DNA from: Yoonia maritima
GTDB lineage: Bacteria; Pseudomonadota; Alphaproteobacteria; Rhodobacterales; Rhodobacteraceae
Reading direction: 5' to 3'
Assembly (NCBI RefSeq): GCF_002933395.1
Contig: NZ_PKFN01000007.1
Location: 924,167-988,166, forward strand
Length of the DNA stretch: 64,000 nucleotides
Shown here: positions 9,445-19,987 of the stretch, in pieces
Layout of the letters: each line of letters starts with the position of its first letter
How positions within the stretch are numbered: position 1 is the first letter of the stretch
Made by a program: the position numbers and the translations under genes
The notes under the pieces: model-generated
What the model was told of the DNA's origin: nothing
Database searches by the model: none
The model's input: only the letters and a program-made list of their open reading frames with translations

Positions 9445-10713
9445 CTATGATGCAAGTGGCGTCTCTTCATCCTCTTCACCAGCTTCAATATAAACCTCAA
9501 GCGCAACCTCGGTCGCAACGGCGGTAGACGCCGCAGAGACTGGAACATACGGCACGGCCTCGGCATCCAGATCGCCACGGCTACGCTGTGTGATCCGATA
9601 CAACCCATATAGGCCGATCCCAAACATCAACGCCGCCGTAAACAGCCAATAGCCGCTATTGCCAATCACATCCATCATACGACCAACGATTAGCGGCCCC
9701 GCGATCGCCCCAACGCCATTGACGAACAAGAACCCGCCAGAGGCCGCGGCCATGTCTTCTTTTTCGAGGTAATCGTTCGCGTAAGCCAAAAGCAGAGCAT
9801 AAAGCGGGTTAGACATCCCCCCGACGATAGCACCACTAAAAACGATGACTGCAAAGCTGTCGGTAACAAAATATGCGGCAAGCGACCCAAAGCCACCGAT
9901 CAAAGCAACACCGATGATCAAAAAGCGGCGATCCAAACGATCCGACAGCCAGCCAATTGGATACTGCAACACCAATGCGCCAACATAGATCGCTGATACA
10001 AAGAAAGAGATTTCACCAACAGTTAGCCCAACGCGGTTACCGTATACAGCAGACATACCAAACTGTGCCGCAAACACGCCGCCCAACATAAACATCCCAA
10101 AGCAGGCAAGCGGCGAAGCTGAAATCAGCTCTTTTATTTTCATACGCTTTGTTGCCTCAAACGCGGGCATCGGCCGCGCAGACAAAAGCACCGGTGCAAA
10201 CGCCAAGGATACCAGCACAGACGGGATGATAAAAAGAATATAGCCAGAAACATCGCCGCGGCTTAGAATCCACTGCGCAAACACGATCCCCGCCATTTGC
10301 ACAATCATATAAACCGACAGTGCCTTACCGCGGGTTTCATTGCTCGATGCATCGTTCAACCAGCTTTCAGCAGTGATATACACACCGCAAAAACAAAAAC
10401 CGATGATGACCCGGCCAATCGTCCAAGCCCACGGTTCCAGCAGCACTGGATAGCAAATCAGAACGGCAGAAATCAAAGAACCCATAGCCGCAAACACACG
10501 CACATGGCCAACACGACGAATCAATTCTGGCGTGTACCGCGAAGAAAACAAAAAGCCGACAAAATAGGCCGACATGACGATGGATAACGCAAGCGTGCTA
10601 AATCCTTCTTGGTCGCCGCGTAGACCTAACAATGTCCCTTGAAGGCCGTTTCCGACCATCAGCATAAACATGCCTACGAACAAGGCCCATGAGCCAGTAA
10701 AAACCTGTAACAT
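9445..10713 (-). CDS. MFS transporter (12 TM)
   Basis: A 422-residue major facilitator protein with about 12 hydrophobic segments. The first begins at residue 8 (WALFVGMFMLMVGNGLQG) and the loop 2-3 motif is present in weak form. The pattern of a charged central loop (residues about 185-200, EATKRMKIKE) and a soluble C-terminal tail rich in Glu and Ala fits the YcaD/UMF1-like sub-branch common in Rhodobacteraceae. The substrate cannot be assigned. It follows queA on the same strand after about 100 bases, with no obvious terminator. Confidence 0.85.
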   Translation of the reverse strand: MLQVFTGSWALFVGMFMLMVGNGLQGTLLGLRGDQEGFSTLALSIVMSAYFVGFLFSSRYTPELIRRVGHVRVFAAMGSLISAVLICYPVLLEPWAWTIGRVIIGFCFCGVYITAESWLNDASSNETRGKALSVYMIVQMAGIVFAQWILSRGDVSGYILFIIPSVLVSLAFAPVLLSARPMPAFEATKRMKIKELISASPLACFGMFMLGGVFAAQFGMSAVYGNRVGLTVGEISFFVSAIYVGALVLQYPIGWLSDRLDRRFLIIGVALIGGFGSLAAYFVTDSFAVIVFSGAIVGGMSNPLYALLLAYANDYLEKEDMAAASGGFLFVNGVGAIAGPLIVGRMMDVIGNSGYWLFTAALMFGIGLYGLYRITQRSRGDLDAEAVPYVPVSAASTAVATEVALEVYIEAGEEDEETPLAS

Positions 10714-10809
10714 CGTGCGCCCCTTCGTGTGTTGGCAGATCGCTCCTATGGATGATTCTGGTCCAAGTTCATCACACGAAAACGACGCTGTCTTGCTTGT
10801 TCGCGTCGC

Positions 10810-11865
10810 TTAAGGTTTTGTTGGCAACAACAGTGATGCGTCGCCGTAACTAAAGAACCGGTAACCCGTTCCAATTGCATGAGAATAGATGTCTTTGACA
10901 CGTTGGACACCCATGAGCGCGGACACCAGCATCATTAGCGTTGACTTGGGTAAATGGAAATTTGTCATCAACCCGTCAGTCACCTGAAACTGGAATCCCG
11001 GCGTGATGAAAATATCGGTTGGCCCCACCCACGGCTTCAACGCACCTGACTTTGCCGCCGTTTCGATCAATCGCAACGCCGTTGTCCCGACCGGAATAAT
11101 GCGCCCGCCTGCGGCCTTGGTGGCGTTGATCTCGTCAACAGCCTGTTCCGTGACCTCACCCCATTCGGAATGCATTTTGTGATCACGTACGTCATCAACT
11201 TTCACCGGTAGGAATGTCCCTGCTCCAACATGCAAAGTGACGTGGGTAAATTCCACACCGCGCGCCCTAAGCGCATCCAGCAGCGGCCCGTCGAAATGCA
11301 GCGATGCAGTTGGTGCAGCCACAGCGCCTGCATTACGGGCCCAATATGTTTGATAATCTTCTTTATCCGCGTCATCCGCTGGCCGTTTCGCGGCAATATA
11401 TGGCGGCAAAGGCATCGCCCCCACATCAGCCAAGGCCGCATCAAAATCGTCGCCTGTCAGGTTGAATTGCAAAAACGCCTGTCCATCTGCACGGCCCGTC
11501 ACAGTCGCGGATAACACTTCCGAAAACGCGATGGTTTCGCCGTCACGAATTTTGCGCAACGGCTTTACAAGTGCGGCCCAATCTCCTGATGAGCGTGGCT
11601 CAAGCAAGGTGACTTCGATCTTACAGCTGGTTAACCCATGCTCTCCGTCGCGAAAACGCTGGCCCGTCAGGCGCGCAGGGATAACCTTGGTGTCATTCAA
11701 AACAAGCCGATCGCCCGGTTGAAGAATGTCCACTAAATCCGAGACAATGCGATCTGCGACGCCATTTCCATCCGCAAGCAGCAGCTTGGCTGAACTCCGT
11801 GGGCGCGCGGGACGTGTCGCGATCAATTCCTCGGGCAGCTCAAAATCAAAGTCACTTAGCTTCAT
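10810..11865 (-). CDS. queA: S-adenosylmethionine:tRNA ribosyltransferase-isomerase
   Basis: Adds and rearranges the ribosyl group of SAM onto preQ1 in tRNA, giving epoxyqueuosine. The protein is 351 residues. It opens with the family start [19 protein letters not shown] and carries [12 protein letters not shown] and the ending [11 protein letters not shown] start at the ATG complementary to 11863-11865, whose A is shared with the TGA stop of the upstream AsmA-like gene, so the two are translationally coupled. The partner enzyme gene tgt is in this window too (42.7-43.8 kb) but not linked. Confidence 0.95.
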   Translation of the reverse strand: MKLSDFDFELPEELIATRPARPRSSAKLLLADGNGVADRIVSDLVDILQPGDRLVLNDTKVIPARLTGQRFRDGEHGLTSCKIEVTLLEPRSSGDWAALVKPLRKIRDGETIAFSEVLSATVTGRADGQAFLQFNLTGDDFDAALADVGAMPLPPYIAAKRPADDADKEDYQTYWARNAGAVAAPTASLHFDGPLLDALRARGVEFTHVTLHVGAGTFLPVKVDDVRDHKMHSEWGEVTEQAVDEINATKAAGGRIIPVGTTALRLIETAAKSGALKPWVGPTDIFITPGFQFQVTDGLMTNFHLPKSTLMMLVSALMGVQRVKDIYSHAIGTGYRFFSYGDASLLLPTKP

Positions 11866-14800
11866 CAATTCGTTTCCGGTGGCGCGCGGCGAAAGATTTC
11901 CCGGAACATGCCCGGTGTCAGTGCCGATAATGGGTTTACGCTGACCCTTGGTGCGTCTGATGTACCGCCGATATTAAAGTTAAACCCAATCAGCCCTTCC
12001 CCCCTGCGGGTCAGAAAAGAACCAATGCTGTTCACCAAATAAAACGGAGACACAACGCCCTGCAGATCAATCTGTTTGCTGGCCAGCGTGTAGATGCCAT
12101 CAATCGAAATGCCAAGGCCCGGACCAACGGCGCTGGCTTCTGACACGATGACTTCGTGTGGTGTCAGCCGGAACTTTGCATCCACATCGTCAAATCGAAG
12201 CCCCTGCCCATCCAATTGCTGTAACAGGCCAACCACGCTGATCGCATCCAAAAGCGCAGCAATCGTTGGCGCATTACGTACGCGCAGATCACTTACCGAA
12301 AGCGTGCCATCAAACGTGCCCTCGCTACCGGCAGGTAGCAAGATCAGTGTCACGTCACCACCGGTCGCGTTATCCATAAAACCTGCGGCGCGAATGACAG
12401 ATCCGGCATCATCACTGCTTAAACGGACGGCAGACCTGCCGTTCCTTGGTGCAACGACGCCTTCGACCAGCGCCGCGCCATTCAGCTCCCCCCGAAATTG
12501 CCCCGAGAACCCGCCAGCCCCGTTAAAGTTCCCGCTAAAGGCGGTTAGCGCAATACCCTCGGTGATTTGCAACCGATCAAGGGCGATCTGCATCGGCCCA
12601 CCCTCGCCTGTGCTTGCGCCAAAACTGGCACGGCGTAGATCCAAACGACCGCCGTTGATCACAACTCCAACTGGCTGCCCCTGCCCGCGCCCTTGCAGCG
12701 TAATCGGCGCATCGAACCAATTCCCGATTTCAAGCCGCGTAAATCGTGCGGTATCAAGTCCACCATTAGCAGACAGCCCTATCTGACCTTCGGCAGTCAA
12801 TCCAGCGCCGCTTACCCGTAACTGATCGACTGACGGAACGGCACCCAGCGTGCCTGCAATGCGCAGATTTCCGTCTTGGTCTGCAGGCTTCACCCAGCCA
12901 ACGGCCGGAATTGCAACACGCAAACCACGCAGGTTAGAAACAAGCGAAAATGCGGGTGGCTGCCCCTTTGTCAGGTCAAGTGTCAGATCACCCCGCCCGT
13001 CACCGCTGATCGTCCCAGGCGGCAGCCCAATTTTAAATTCGTCCATAAACGCCTGAGAAAGCGCAACGCGTGCCGAAACCTGACTGCGACCGGCATGTTC
13101 AGCCCCAAACCGCTGGGTCCAAGCGCCATCAGCAGTCACGCCCCCCAAACGCACAGGGCCGCTAATTGTCAGCCCCTCATTGTTTACCGCAACCTCAAGC
13201 CGTGCTGCTGCGAAGCCACGACCGGGTATCAACACATCACTGCGCACGCCCCGCAAGTCAGCACGAACATCAAGCCCAAGTTCATCTAACTTCAATCCAC
13301 GTCGTAATGGAAAAGTAATCTGCCCGCTGACGTCTGCCCGCCCATCGGCAAGGGTAACTGGTTGTCCGGCTTTATCCATAAACGTAAACGGTTCTTCGTT
13401 CAGGACCGACAGGACAGAGGTCACAGAACCGTCAAGCGCCAAATCGACAACGCCATTGCTTGGCTTTTCGCGGGTATCAAGAATGGTAAAGGTTGTACCC
13501 GTGACATCAATTGGACCACCTTGGGATGGCACGACAATGCCCTTGTCCAAGGTCACAACAAATCGGTGGTCAATGATAGATGCAACGCCAGCGCCACCGT
13601 TAATGACCGGCATCTGGCGCAGGAAACGAATATCTGCATCTTCGAACTCAAATCCCAACGCAACATCGCGGCGGCGCCCGGGGGCAACACGAAGGCCCAC
13701 GTTTCCATTGATCACTTGGCCTTGCGAAAGGTTCTGTGAAATCCAATTTCGGGTGCGCGGCTTAACAGTTGGCGGCCAAAACGCCAGCAATTCATCTGGG
13801 GAAATTTCATTGATGCTACTGTCGAATGTGCCGATCCAACCATCATCTGCAGCGGTCAGGCTCCCGCTGGAAAGCACTTGCAATCCATCGTTACTGACCA
13901 CCATCTGTCCAATTTCAATCCGAAACGGATCGAACCGCAACCGAAGATCAACCGAGGCGGCTTCAACCGTTGGTGCCACCTCATAAAGCCCTAGCGGGTT
14001 CAGCGCGACGTCCCGAAAATGGAACTGCCCCAAAAGCGCACGCGGCAGCCCATCGACAATTTCACGCAGATACGCATCTCCGTTCGCGCGCAAGCTGCCC
14101 CACTCTGTTTCCAATGCGATATCTGTGAACGAAATTTTATCATGTACGGGATCGTAAGTTAGATACGCCTTGGCGGAATCAAACTGTACTGGCTGCGTCG
14201 CTTCGTTTGGCTGCAACGCGCCTTGACCAATTTCCAATGTCGCGCTCAGCGGGCCAAGCGCACCGTTTTCGTCCAATTCAGTCCGCAATGCCGCTGAAAT
14301 CGGGGCTTCGACATCGCGCAACCAAGTTAACGCGGGCGACTGCGCCGCAATGTCACTTGTTATGGCGTCGTCGATATTCACGGCAAGCTGCGCAGCACGG
14401 CTTCCGCGCGGGCTACTGTAAGAAAGCGTAACGGTCGTCACCTCTGCACGGCCGGACAATAGGCTAAGGTTTCCGCGCAACGCGGTTTCACCATCGCGTA
14501 AATCCAACGCAAGCGTACCGCCATCCACGACCCAACTGCGCCGCGCACGCGCATCATCAAAGTTTACAATCAGCCCCGCCGCGCTCACAGTTTCCAATGC
14601 TTCCAACTGCGGGCGTTCAAACACCTGATCAAGTTGGTCTAAAAGCTCTGGAATGGATCGCGCCTGGCTGACCTCTGCGGCATCCGATGCCAAGGCAACA
14701 GCGACAGTCCCATCGCGCGCGCGGCGCAGATTAATTTGTGCACCAACAAGACGAATTTCTTGCATCATGACTTCGCGACGCAAGATCAACCCACGCGGAG

Positions 14801-15155
14801 ACATCATACCTTCGACAACAGGAACGCGGGTCAACATCACACCATCGCGGTCGAACAAACGTGTATCAACCAGTCGTACATGTGGATGTAGATCACGGCC
14901 GATACGTGCGGTAATTGTCCCAAACTCTAGCTGTGCACCGTCCAACACTTCGGATGCACGCGTTTCAATCTGTTCAACGATCCAAGACGGCGCCGTGATT
15001 TCGCGATTGATCATCATCACCGCAGCGACACCGACAAAAATCACCGGAGCAAGACAAATCACAAAAAGCGCACGCAAACAAAACAACCACCGCCCCCAAC
15101 GCTTGCAAGGTTTACCGGTCGGTTCGGTTTGGGTTTGGTCTTCGGTTTCGTCCAC
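11865..15155 (-). CDS. AsmA-like / DUF3971 large inner-membrane protein (YhdP type)
   Basis: A 1096-residue protein with one transmembrane segment near the N-terminus (residues about 25-50) and a very long periplasmic part. The body is rich in repeated beta-type stretches (LxLDLxxG, VxGxIxL, ALRGNLSL), as in AsmA-like proteins that form bridges for phospholipid movement between the two membranes. The C-terminus ([22 protein letters not shown]) is the characteristic AsmA-like end found in YhdP homologues. It overlaps queA by one base. Lipid transport is family knowledge; nothing in the locus proves it. Confidence 0.85.
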   Translation of the reverse strand: MDETEDQTQTEPTGKPCKRWGRWLFCLRALFVICLAPVIFVGVAAVMMINREITAPSWIVEQIETRASEVLDGAQLEFGTITARIGRDLHPHVRLVDTRLFDRDGVMLTRVPVVEGMMSPRGLILRREVMMQEIRLVGAQINLRRARDGTVAVALASDAAEVSQARSIPELLDQLDQVFERPQLEALETVSAAGLIVNFDDARARRSWVVDGGTLALDLRDGETALRGNLSLLSGRAEVTTVTLSYSSPRGSRAAQLAVNIDDAITSDIAAQSPALTWLRDVEAPISAALRTELDENGALGPLSATLEIGQGALQPNEATQPVQFDSAKAYLTYDPVHDKISFTDIALETEWGSLRANGDAYLREIVDGLPRALLGQFHFRDVALNPLGLYEVAPTVEAASVDLRLRFDPFRIEIGQMVVSNDGLQVLSSGSLTAADDGWIGTFDSSINEISPDELLAFWPPTVKPRTRNWISQNLSQGQVINGNVGLRVAPGRRRDVALGFEFEDADIRFLRQMPVINGGAGVASIIDHRFVVTLDKGIVVPSQGGPIDVTGTTFTILDTREKPSNGVVDLALDGSVTSVLSVLNEEPFTFMDKAGQPVTLADGRADVSGQITFPLRRGLKLDELGLDVRADLRGVRSDVLIPGRGFAAARLEVAVNNEGLTISGPVRLGGVTADGAWTQRFGAEHAGRSQVSARVALSQAFMDEFKIGLPPGTISGDGRGDLTLDLTKGQPPAFSLVSNLRGLRVAIPAVGWVKPADQDGNLRIAGTLGAVPSVDQLRVSGAGLTAEGQIGLSANGGLDTARFTRLEIGNWFDAPITLQGRGQGQPVGVVINGGRLDLRRASFGASTGEGGPMQIALDRLQITEGIALTAFSGNFNGAGGFSGQFRGELNGAALVEGVVAPRNGRSAVRLSSDDAGSVIRAAGFMDNATGGDVTLILLPAGSEGTFDGTLSVSDLRVRNAPTIAALLDAISVVGLLQQLDGQGLRFDDVDAKFRLTPHEVIVSEASAVGPGLGISIDGIYTLASKQIDLQGVVSPFYLVNSIGSFLTRRGEGLIGFNFNIGGTSDAPRVSVNPLSALTPGMFREIFRRAPPETN

Positions 15156-15239
15156 GATCTCTCCGCTTTAGGGGCATTGGCCCTTTATCTTTGCTTGTGC
15201 CGAGTTAAAACAAAAGCACAACGTACAAAAGGACGCATC

Positions 15240-15707
15240 ATGACCCTTCTTTCTGTCGGCGACAAAGCACCGGACATCACCCTGCCCCGAGACGGCGGCG
15301 AAATTGTGAACTTGGCAGACTTCGCAGGCAAAAATGTGGTTGTATACTTTTACCCGCGCGACAACACGCCGGGCTGCACCAAAGAAGCCATCGGTTTCAC
15401 GGAAAATTTTGCTGACTTCGATGCGCTGAACACCGTTATCCTTGGTGTTTCCAAAGATTCGGTCAAAAAACACGATAATTTCGTCGCCAAACAGAACCTA
15501 AAAATCGCGCTCTTGTCCGACGAAGACGGTGACGTCTGCGAACGCTATGGCATCTGGGTCGAGAAAAAGATGTATGGCAAAACATTTATGGGAATCGAAC
15601 GCGCGACATTCCTTATTGGTGCCGATGGTAACATCGCAAAGGTATGGCGCAAAGTACGTGTTCCCGGTCACGTCGAAGATGTCCTGCAAGCGGTACGCGA
15701 TCTATGA
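15240..15707 (+). CDS. bcp: Thiol peroxidase of the Bcp/PrxQ type, one-Cys variant
   Basis: Reduces hydrogen peroxide and organic hydroperoxides. The 155-residue product starts at the ATG at 15240; an in-frame upstream start (15129) runs antisense into the AsmA-like gene and is not credible. The peroxidatic Cys is in DNTPGCTKEA. The resolving Cys found five residues later in E. coli Bcp is replaced by Ile here (CTKEAIGF), so it should work as a one-Cys enzyme needing an outside thiol. Its stop overlaps the next start (ATGA), so it is coupled to the ferritin-like DUF455 gene. Confidence 0.93.
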   Translation: MTLLSVGDKAPDITLPRDGGEIVNLADFAGKNVVVYFYPRDNTPGCTKEAIGFTENFADFDALNTVILGVSKDSVKKHDNFVAKQNLKIALLSDEDGDVCERYGIWVEKKMYGKTFMGIERATFLIGADGNIAKVWRKVRVPGHVEDVLQAVRDL

Positions 15708-16516
15708 CCCTTTCGGAAATGGCTGTTGCCGTTCTCAACACTGCGGACGGTCGCGCAAAAGCTGCGCTATCACGCGAATACGCTGCCCAATGGCGCGCGG
15801 CGCGCGCAAACGGCACACCTCCGGAAATCGGCGATGCGAAACCACCGCTGCGCCCAGCCAGACCAGAAAAGCCAGAACTGTTAGACCCGCGCGATGTGCC
15901 GCATCGCAAACCCGGCACCGAAGAAGGACGGATCGCGCTTTTGCATGCGGTTGCGCATATCGAACTAAACGCGATTGATTTGCACTGGGACATCATCCCG
16001 CGTTTTGCACATATCCAACTACCACTTGGCTATTACGATGATTGGGTGAAATCCGCCGATGAGGAATCGAAACACTTTAACCTGATGTGTGATTGCCTTG
16101 AGGAGTTGGGCAGCTACTATGGCGCTTTGCCCGCACATGCAGGCATGTGGCGTGCAGCCGAAGATACCGTAGATGATCTGATGGGGCGGCTCGCTGTTGT
16201 CCCCATGGTCCTAGAGGCGCGCGGGCTAGACGTGACACCGGGCATGATCAACATCTTCAAACAGGCAAAAAACAAATCAGCCGTCGCGGCGCTTGAAACC
16301 ATCTATGCAGAAGAAGTGCATCACGTGTCTTATGGGTCGAAATGGTTCAACTTTTTGTGTGGGCGTCATGATCTGGACCCGACCGGGGTGTTTCATGAAC
16401 TTGTCCGCAAATATTTTCATTCGTCATTGAAACCGCCTTTCAACGAAGAAAAGCGCGCAGAAGCAGGGATTCCGCCCGATTTCTATTGGCCATTGGCGGA
16501 TCAGCACAAGAAATAG
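15704..16516 (+). CDS. Ferritin-like DUF455 protein
   Basis: A 270-residue DUF455 protein. The family has a ferritin-like four-helix fold, and the probable di-iron ligands can be seen as spaced Glu/His motifs: HIELNAIDLHWD, DEESKHFN and YAEEVHHVSYG. It starts at the ATG at 15704, sharing ATGA with the end of bcp. The physical link to a peroxidase suggests a role in iron or peroxide handling, but the enzyme's substrate is unknown. Confidence 0.87.
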   Translation: MTLSEMAVAVLNTADGRAKAALSREYAAQWRAARANGTPPEIGDAKPPLRPARPEKPELLDPRDVPHRKPGTEEGRIALLHAVAHIELNAIDLHWDIIPRFAHIQLPLGYYDDWVKSADEESKHFNLMCDCLEELGSYYGALPAHAGMWRAAEDTVDDLMGRLAVVPMVLEARGLDVTPGMINIFKQAKNKSAVAALETIYAEEVHHVSYGSKWFNFLCGRHDLDPTGVFHELVRKYFHSSLKPPFNEEKRAEAGIPPDFYWPLADQHKK

Positions 16517-16675
16517 GCCAAATACGGCGGCGCTTCGCGCACTCACAACCACCGGTGGCGTGTTCCCGCAGGCAGTGCGCAAATTTCTTGCAGCGCGACG
16601 TTTGCCTGCTTACAGACATATGCAGCGCTGGTGTGGGGACCAGCAAATATCAATGGGACGACACAGGACCTCATC

Positions 16676-17983
16676 GTGCGATCACGCCTGACAAAAAAAA
16701 TTCATACCGTTTTGGAACGTTGGTTCCCAGAACGCCGCCTTTTCCTGAGATCAGATTCAGAAACAAGGTTCATCCGGCTCAAGTCGGAGACACAGCTTAT
16801 CGCTTGGATCGGCTGTACGGTTGTTGTGGCATGGACGATTGTCGCCACTGCTATCTTGTTGATGGATAGTATTGGTGCCGGCAATTTCCGCGCCCAAGCG
16901 CAACGCGACCAGATGACCTATGAACAGCGGCTAAACGCACTTTCTTCAGAACGCGATACGCGTGCCCAAGAAGCGGCTGCCGCCCAAGAACGCTTTAACT
17001 CAGCGCTGCGTCAGATTTCGATCATGCAGTCTGAATTGCTCGCCACCGAGGAAAAACGACGCGAGTTAGAAACCGGGCTGGATGTGGTGCAATCCACGTT
17101 ACGCGATACAATGAAAGCCCGCGAAGAAGCCCGCGCACAAGTCGCGACATTGACCGAAGACGTTGATCCCGACGCGGTTGCCGCTATCAGCGAAGAGGCT
17201 GTCGGCACAGTTGATCTGCTTGCCAATGCCTTGGCCGAAACAGCCGCAGAACGTGACTTGATCGCCGCTGATGCCGAATTCGCAATCAGCCATGCCCAAG
17301 AGGTTGAACTTGAATTGCGTCTTCTTCAAGAACGCAACGACCAGATTTTCCGCCAACTTGAAGAAGCTATGTTGGTTTCCGTCGAGCCACTTGATGATAT
17401 GTTCCGCGCGGCGGGCATGAACCCCGAAAGCATGATTGATCAGGTGCGTCGCGGATATTCAGGACAAGGTGGACCTCTTACTCCGATCCAGTTCTCGACG
17501 CGCGGCGGTGAACCTGATCCCGACGCACTGCGTGCTAATGCCATATTGTCGTCGATGGATCGCATAAACCTTTACCGCATTGCCGCCGAAAAGGCGCCAT
17601 TCGATATCCCGGTGAAGGCAAATTTCCGCTTTACCTCGGGCTTTGGCCAGCGCTGGGGGCGTCTACACGCTGGTACAGATTTTGCGGGCCCAATCGGAAC
17701 CCCCATCTACGCCACCGCTGATGGCCGTGTCGTACATGCCGGATGGTCGAGCGGTTATGGACGGCTCATTAAAATCCAACACGACTTTGGTATTGAGACA
17801 AGATACGCACACTTAAGTGCAATGAACGTGACCGTCGGGCAAAGAGTCTCGCGCGGCGATCGAATAGGTGATATGGGCAATTCAGGTCGCTCGACTGGCC
17901 CACACCTTCACTACGAAGTTCGCGTCGGAGGCGAGCCCGTTAACCCCATGATCTATATAAGAGCTGGACAAGATGTTTTCTAA
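16676..17983 (+). CDS. Membrane-anchored coiled-coil M23 peptidase
   Basis: A 435-residue periplasmic murein endopeptidase. A transmembrane anchor (AWIGCTVVVAWTIVATAILL) is followed by a long Glu/Ala/Arg-rich coiled coil (about residues 70-240) and a C-terminal M23/LytM domain. The zinc site is intact: HAGTD and HLHYE. I prefer the GTG at 16676, which has AGGA at a normal distance; a GTG at 16631 would add 15 residues. It overlaps the bactofilin gene by 11 bases. M23 peptidases encoded beside bactofilins are known partners in cell-shape control (for example in Helicobacter and Hyphomicrobiales), and the same pairing is seen here. Confidence 0.9.
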   Translation: MRSRLTKKIHTVLERWFPERRLFLRSDSETRFIRLKSETQLIAWIGCTVVVAWTIVATAILLMDSIGAGNFRAQAQRDQMTYEQRLNALSSERDTRAQEAAAAQERFNSALRQISIMQSELLATEEKRRELETGLDVVQSTLRDTMKAREEARAQVATLTEDVDPDAVAAISEEAVGTVDLLANALAETAAERDLIAADAEFAISHAQEVELELRLLQERNDQIFRQLEEAMLVSVEPLDDMFRAAGMNPESMIDQVRRGYSGQGGPLTPIQFSTRGGEPDPDALRANAILSSMDRINLYRIAAEKAPFDIPVKANFRFTSGFGQRWGRLHAGTDFAGPIGTPIYATADGRVVHAGWSSGYGRLIKIQHDFGIETRYAHLSAMNVTVGQRVSRGDRIGDMGNSGRSTGPHLHYEVRVGGEPVNPMIYIRAGQDVF

Positions 17984-18479
17984 ATCCAAAATCAATGAAC
18001 CTGGGCCCAAATCGGCCGACACTGAAACACCCAAAGCCGCTGATGCGCCCAAAGGCACTGCATCAGGTTCGGACTTCAAGGCATCTCCACCCAAAGCAAA
18101 GCCGGCAGCGTCTGTTCTGTCTTCCGATCTGTTGATCACTGGTAACCTAAAAACCAGCGGCGACATTCAGGTTGAAGGTCAGGTCGAAGGCGATATTCGC
18201 GCGCACCTGCTGACGGTTGGCGAAGGCGCTACAATTAAAGGCGAAGTCGTCGCTGATGATGTTGTCGTTAATGGCCGTGTGGTTGGACGTGTACGTGGCC
18301 TTAAGGTTCGTCTGACATCAACAGCGCGCGTCGAAGGCGACATCATTCACAAAACAATCGCAATCGAAAGCGGCGCACACTTTGAAGGCTCAGTTCAGCG
18401 TCAGGATGATCCACTGTCTACCGGTTCAAAAAAGATGCCAACAGCCGCGGCTGCGGCTGCGGACAGCCCTAAATCCTAA
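17973..18479 (+). CDS. Bactofilin
   Basis: A 168-residue bactofilin, a nucleotide-independent cytoskeletal filament protein. A polar, Pro/Lys-rich N-terminal tail (residues 1-45) precedes the beta-helical core (about 48-140), seen as regular short repeats such as GDIQVEGQVEGDI, GEVVADDVVVNG and VEGDIIHKTIAIE. The ATG lies inside the end of the M23 gene, indicating translational coupling and a joint role in local peptidoglycan remodelling. A terminator follows. Confidence 0.92.
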   Translation: MFSKSKINEPGPKSADTETPKAADAPKGTASGSDFKASPPKAKPAASVLSSDLLITGNLKTSGDIQVEGQVEGDIRAHLLTVGEGATIKGEVVADDVVVNGRVVGRVRGLKVRLTSTARVEGDIIHKTIAIESGAHFEGSVQRQDDPLSTGSKKMPTAAAAAADSPKS

Positions 18480-18502
18480 TTATTAGGCACTAGTGGATAC
18501 GC

Positions 18503-18530
18503 AAAAGGGCGCCCTGCTGGGCGCCTTTTC
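18503..18530 (+). terminator. Rho-independent terminator after bactofilin
   Basis: AAAAGGGCGCCC pairs with GGGCGCCTTTT around a short loop, followed by T residues. It closes the bcp-DUF455-M23-bactofilin unit. Confidence 0.85.
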
Positions 18531-18701
18531 TCGTTTAAGGGTAAAACCTTTAACTCTTTTGAATAGAGCGTAATTGCCAGAAAAATGCCGCGAACCGGTC
18601 TGATTTCAGCCGCTTGTTTCGACGATCTTTTAAGTTGTTCCAAAGTATCTTTGATTATCTAGTCACTATAAAATTAAGACCGGTCACATATGGAGAAACC
18701 A

Positions 18702-19793
18702 GTGAACTATTTCAAACCCGCGTTGCGGGCACTTTCCGTTGGTGTTGCAGCCATCGGATTTACGATTTCGGCACATAGCGCGGCGGCCCAAGATGTATCC
18801 TGTGGCGGCCCCTATACCATTGCGACTGGCGATTCACTGTCCGGCATTGCCGCAAAAGTTTACGGATCAGCGTCAGATTTCCAAATCATCTATAGCGCGA
18901 ATGCGGAAGCCATCGGTCCCAATCCTGGTCTCATTTCGCTCGGCCAAGTGATCTATATCCCCTGCCTTGACGGCCAAACCGAATCCCAAGCAAATGAAGC
19001 TGTTATTCGTAAAGTCGTTACAACCGAACAACTTGCCGCCCCAACAGGCAACGGCATTCGCGTTGTGACAGCGACTGACTGGGCGCCCTACTTTGACGAA
19101 AGCCAAGAACAAGGCGGCATGATCACCGAGCTTACCAACGTCGCACTTGCCGCCGCTGATGGTAACCCCGAATACAAGATCGACTTTATCAACGACTGGG
19201 GTTCGCACTTGCAGCCCCTGTTGACTGACAACGCCTATGACTTTGCAACAGCTTGGTACGAACCACCCTGCGATCTGATCGATCAACTTGGCGACGACGC
19301 AAAGTTCCGTTGCAACAACTTTGAATGGTCTGACCCGATGTTCGAAATCCTGCTTGGGTATTTCGGCCGCGCTGGCGAACCTCTCCCTGCGACGCACGCC
19401 GAACTTGCAGGCAAAAGCATCTGCCGCCCCGACGGTTATGAGACATTTGTTCTTGAAGAAGACGGTCTGGTAGAGCCGACAATCTCGTTCGGTCAAGAAG
19501 GCCTGATCACTGGCTGTATGGCTGGTTTGCTAGACGGTACATATGACGTGGTTGTCATCGCGGTTGACCCGGGCCAAGGCGCGGTTCTGGAACTAGGTGC
19601 ACAAGACCAAATCATGCTAAACGAACAGCTGACCAAAGTCCTGAACCTTAGCCCAGTGATTGCAAAGTCCAACCCAAATCGTGAAGAAATGCTTGCGATG
19701 ATGAACAGCGGTATCGCGTCAATCAAAGCAGACGGCCAGTGGTTCGAAATCGTGAACCGCCACCTATCAGCACACCGGTCACAAATGCAGTAA
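18702..19793 (+). CDS. LysM domain fused to a periplasmic solute-binding domain
   Basis: A 363-residue exported protein. A signal peptide (about residues 1-30, ending SAAAQ) is followed by a LysM peptidoglycan-binding domain (YTIATGDSLSGIAAKVYG through LGQVIYIP) and then a family-3 type solute-binding domain (from IRVVTATDWAPYF to the end). I favour the GTG at 18702 because GGAGA stands six bases before it; the ATG at 18690 would place the ribosome site inside the gene. No permease genes are adjacent, so the binding domain is an orphan that may be tethered to the wall. The ligand is unknown. Confidence 0.8.
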   Translation: MNYFKPALRALSVGVAAIGFTISAHSAAAQDVSCGGPYTIATGDSLSGIAAKVYGSASDFQIIYSANAEAIGPNPGLISLGQVIYIPCLDGQTESQANEAVIRKVVTTEQLAAPTGNGIRVVTATDWAPYFDESQEQGGMITELTNVALAAADGNPEYKIDFINDWGSHLQPLLTDNAYDFATAWYEPPCDLIDQLGDDAKFRCNNFEWSDPMFEILLGYFGRAGEPLPATHAELAGKSICRPDGYETFVLEEDGLVEPTISFGQEGLITGCMAGLLDGTYDVVVIAVDPGQGAVLELGAQDQIMLNEQLTKVLNLSPVIAKSNPNREEMLAMMNSGIASIKADGQWFEIVNRHLSAHRSQMQ

Positions 19794-19813
19794 TCGGCAT
19801 TTATACCAATCTG

Positions 19814-19841
19814 AAAAGGGCGCTCTTGAGCGCCCTTTTTT
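19814..19841 (+). terminator. Rho-independent terminator after LysM/SBP gene
   Basis: AAAAGGGCGCTC pairs with GAGCGCCCTTTTT, followed by a T run; 20 bases after the stop. Confidence 0.9.
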
Positions 19842-19987
19842 ATGTCGAAACCATCGAAATTACTGCACCCACCAGAGCCACAAAAATTTACGAAAGTGAT
19901 TTGTTGCACGATCGGCTTTTATTGTCTGACATGTCCGCCCGATTGGCCAAAGCACCCTATCGGAAATCATGATATGCCTAGGATAAC

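Noticed and set aside
13180..13986. 268-codon open frame on the plus strand
   Set aside because: Antisense to the AsmA-like gene, with Ser/Arg/Pro-rich composition typical of shadow frames and no ribosome site.
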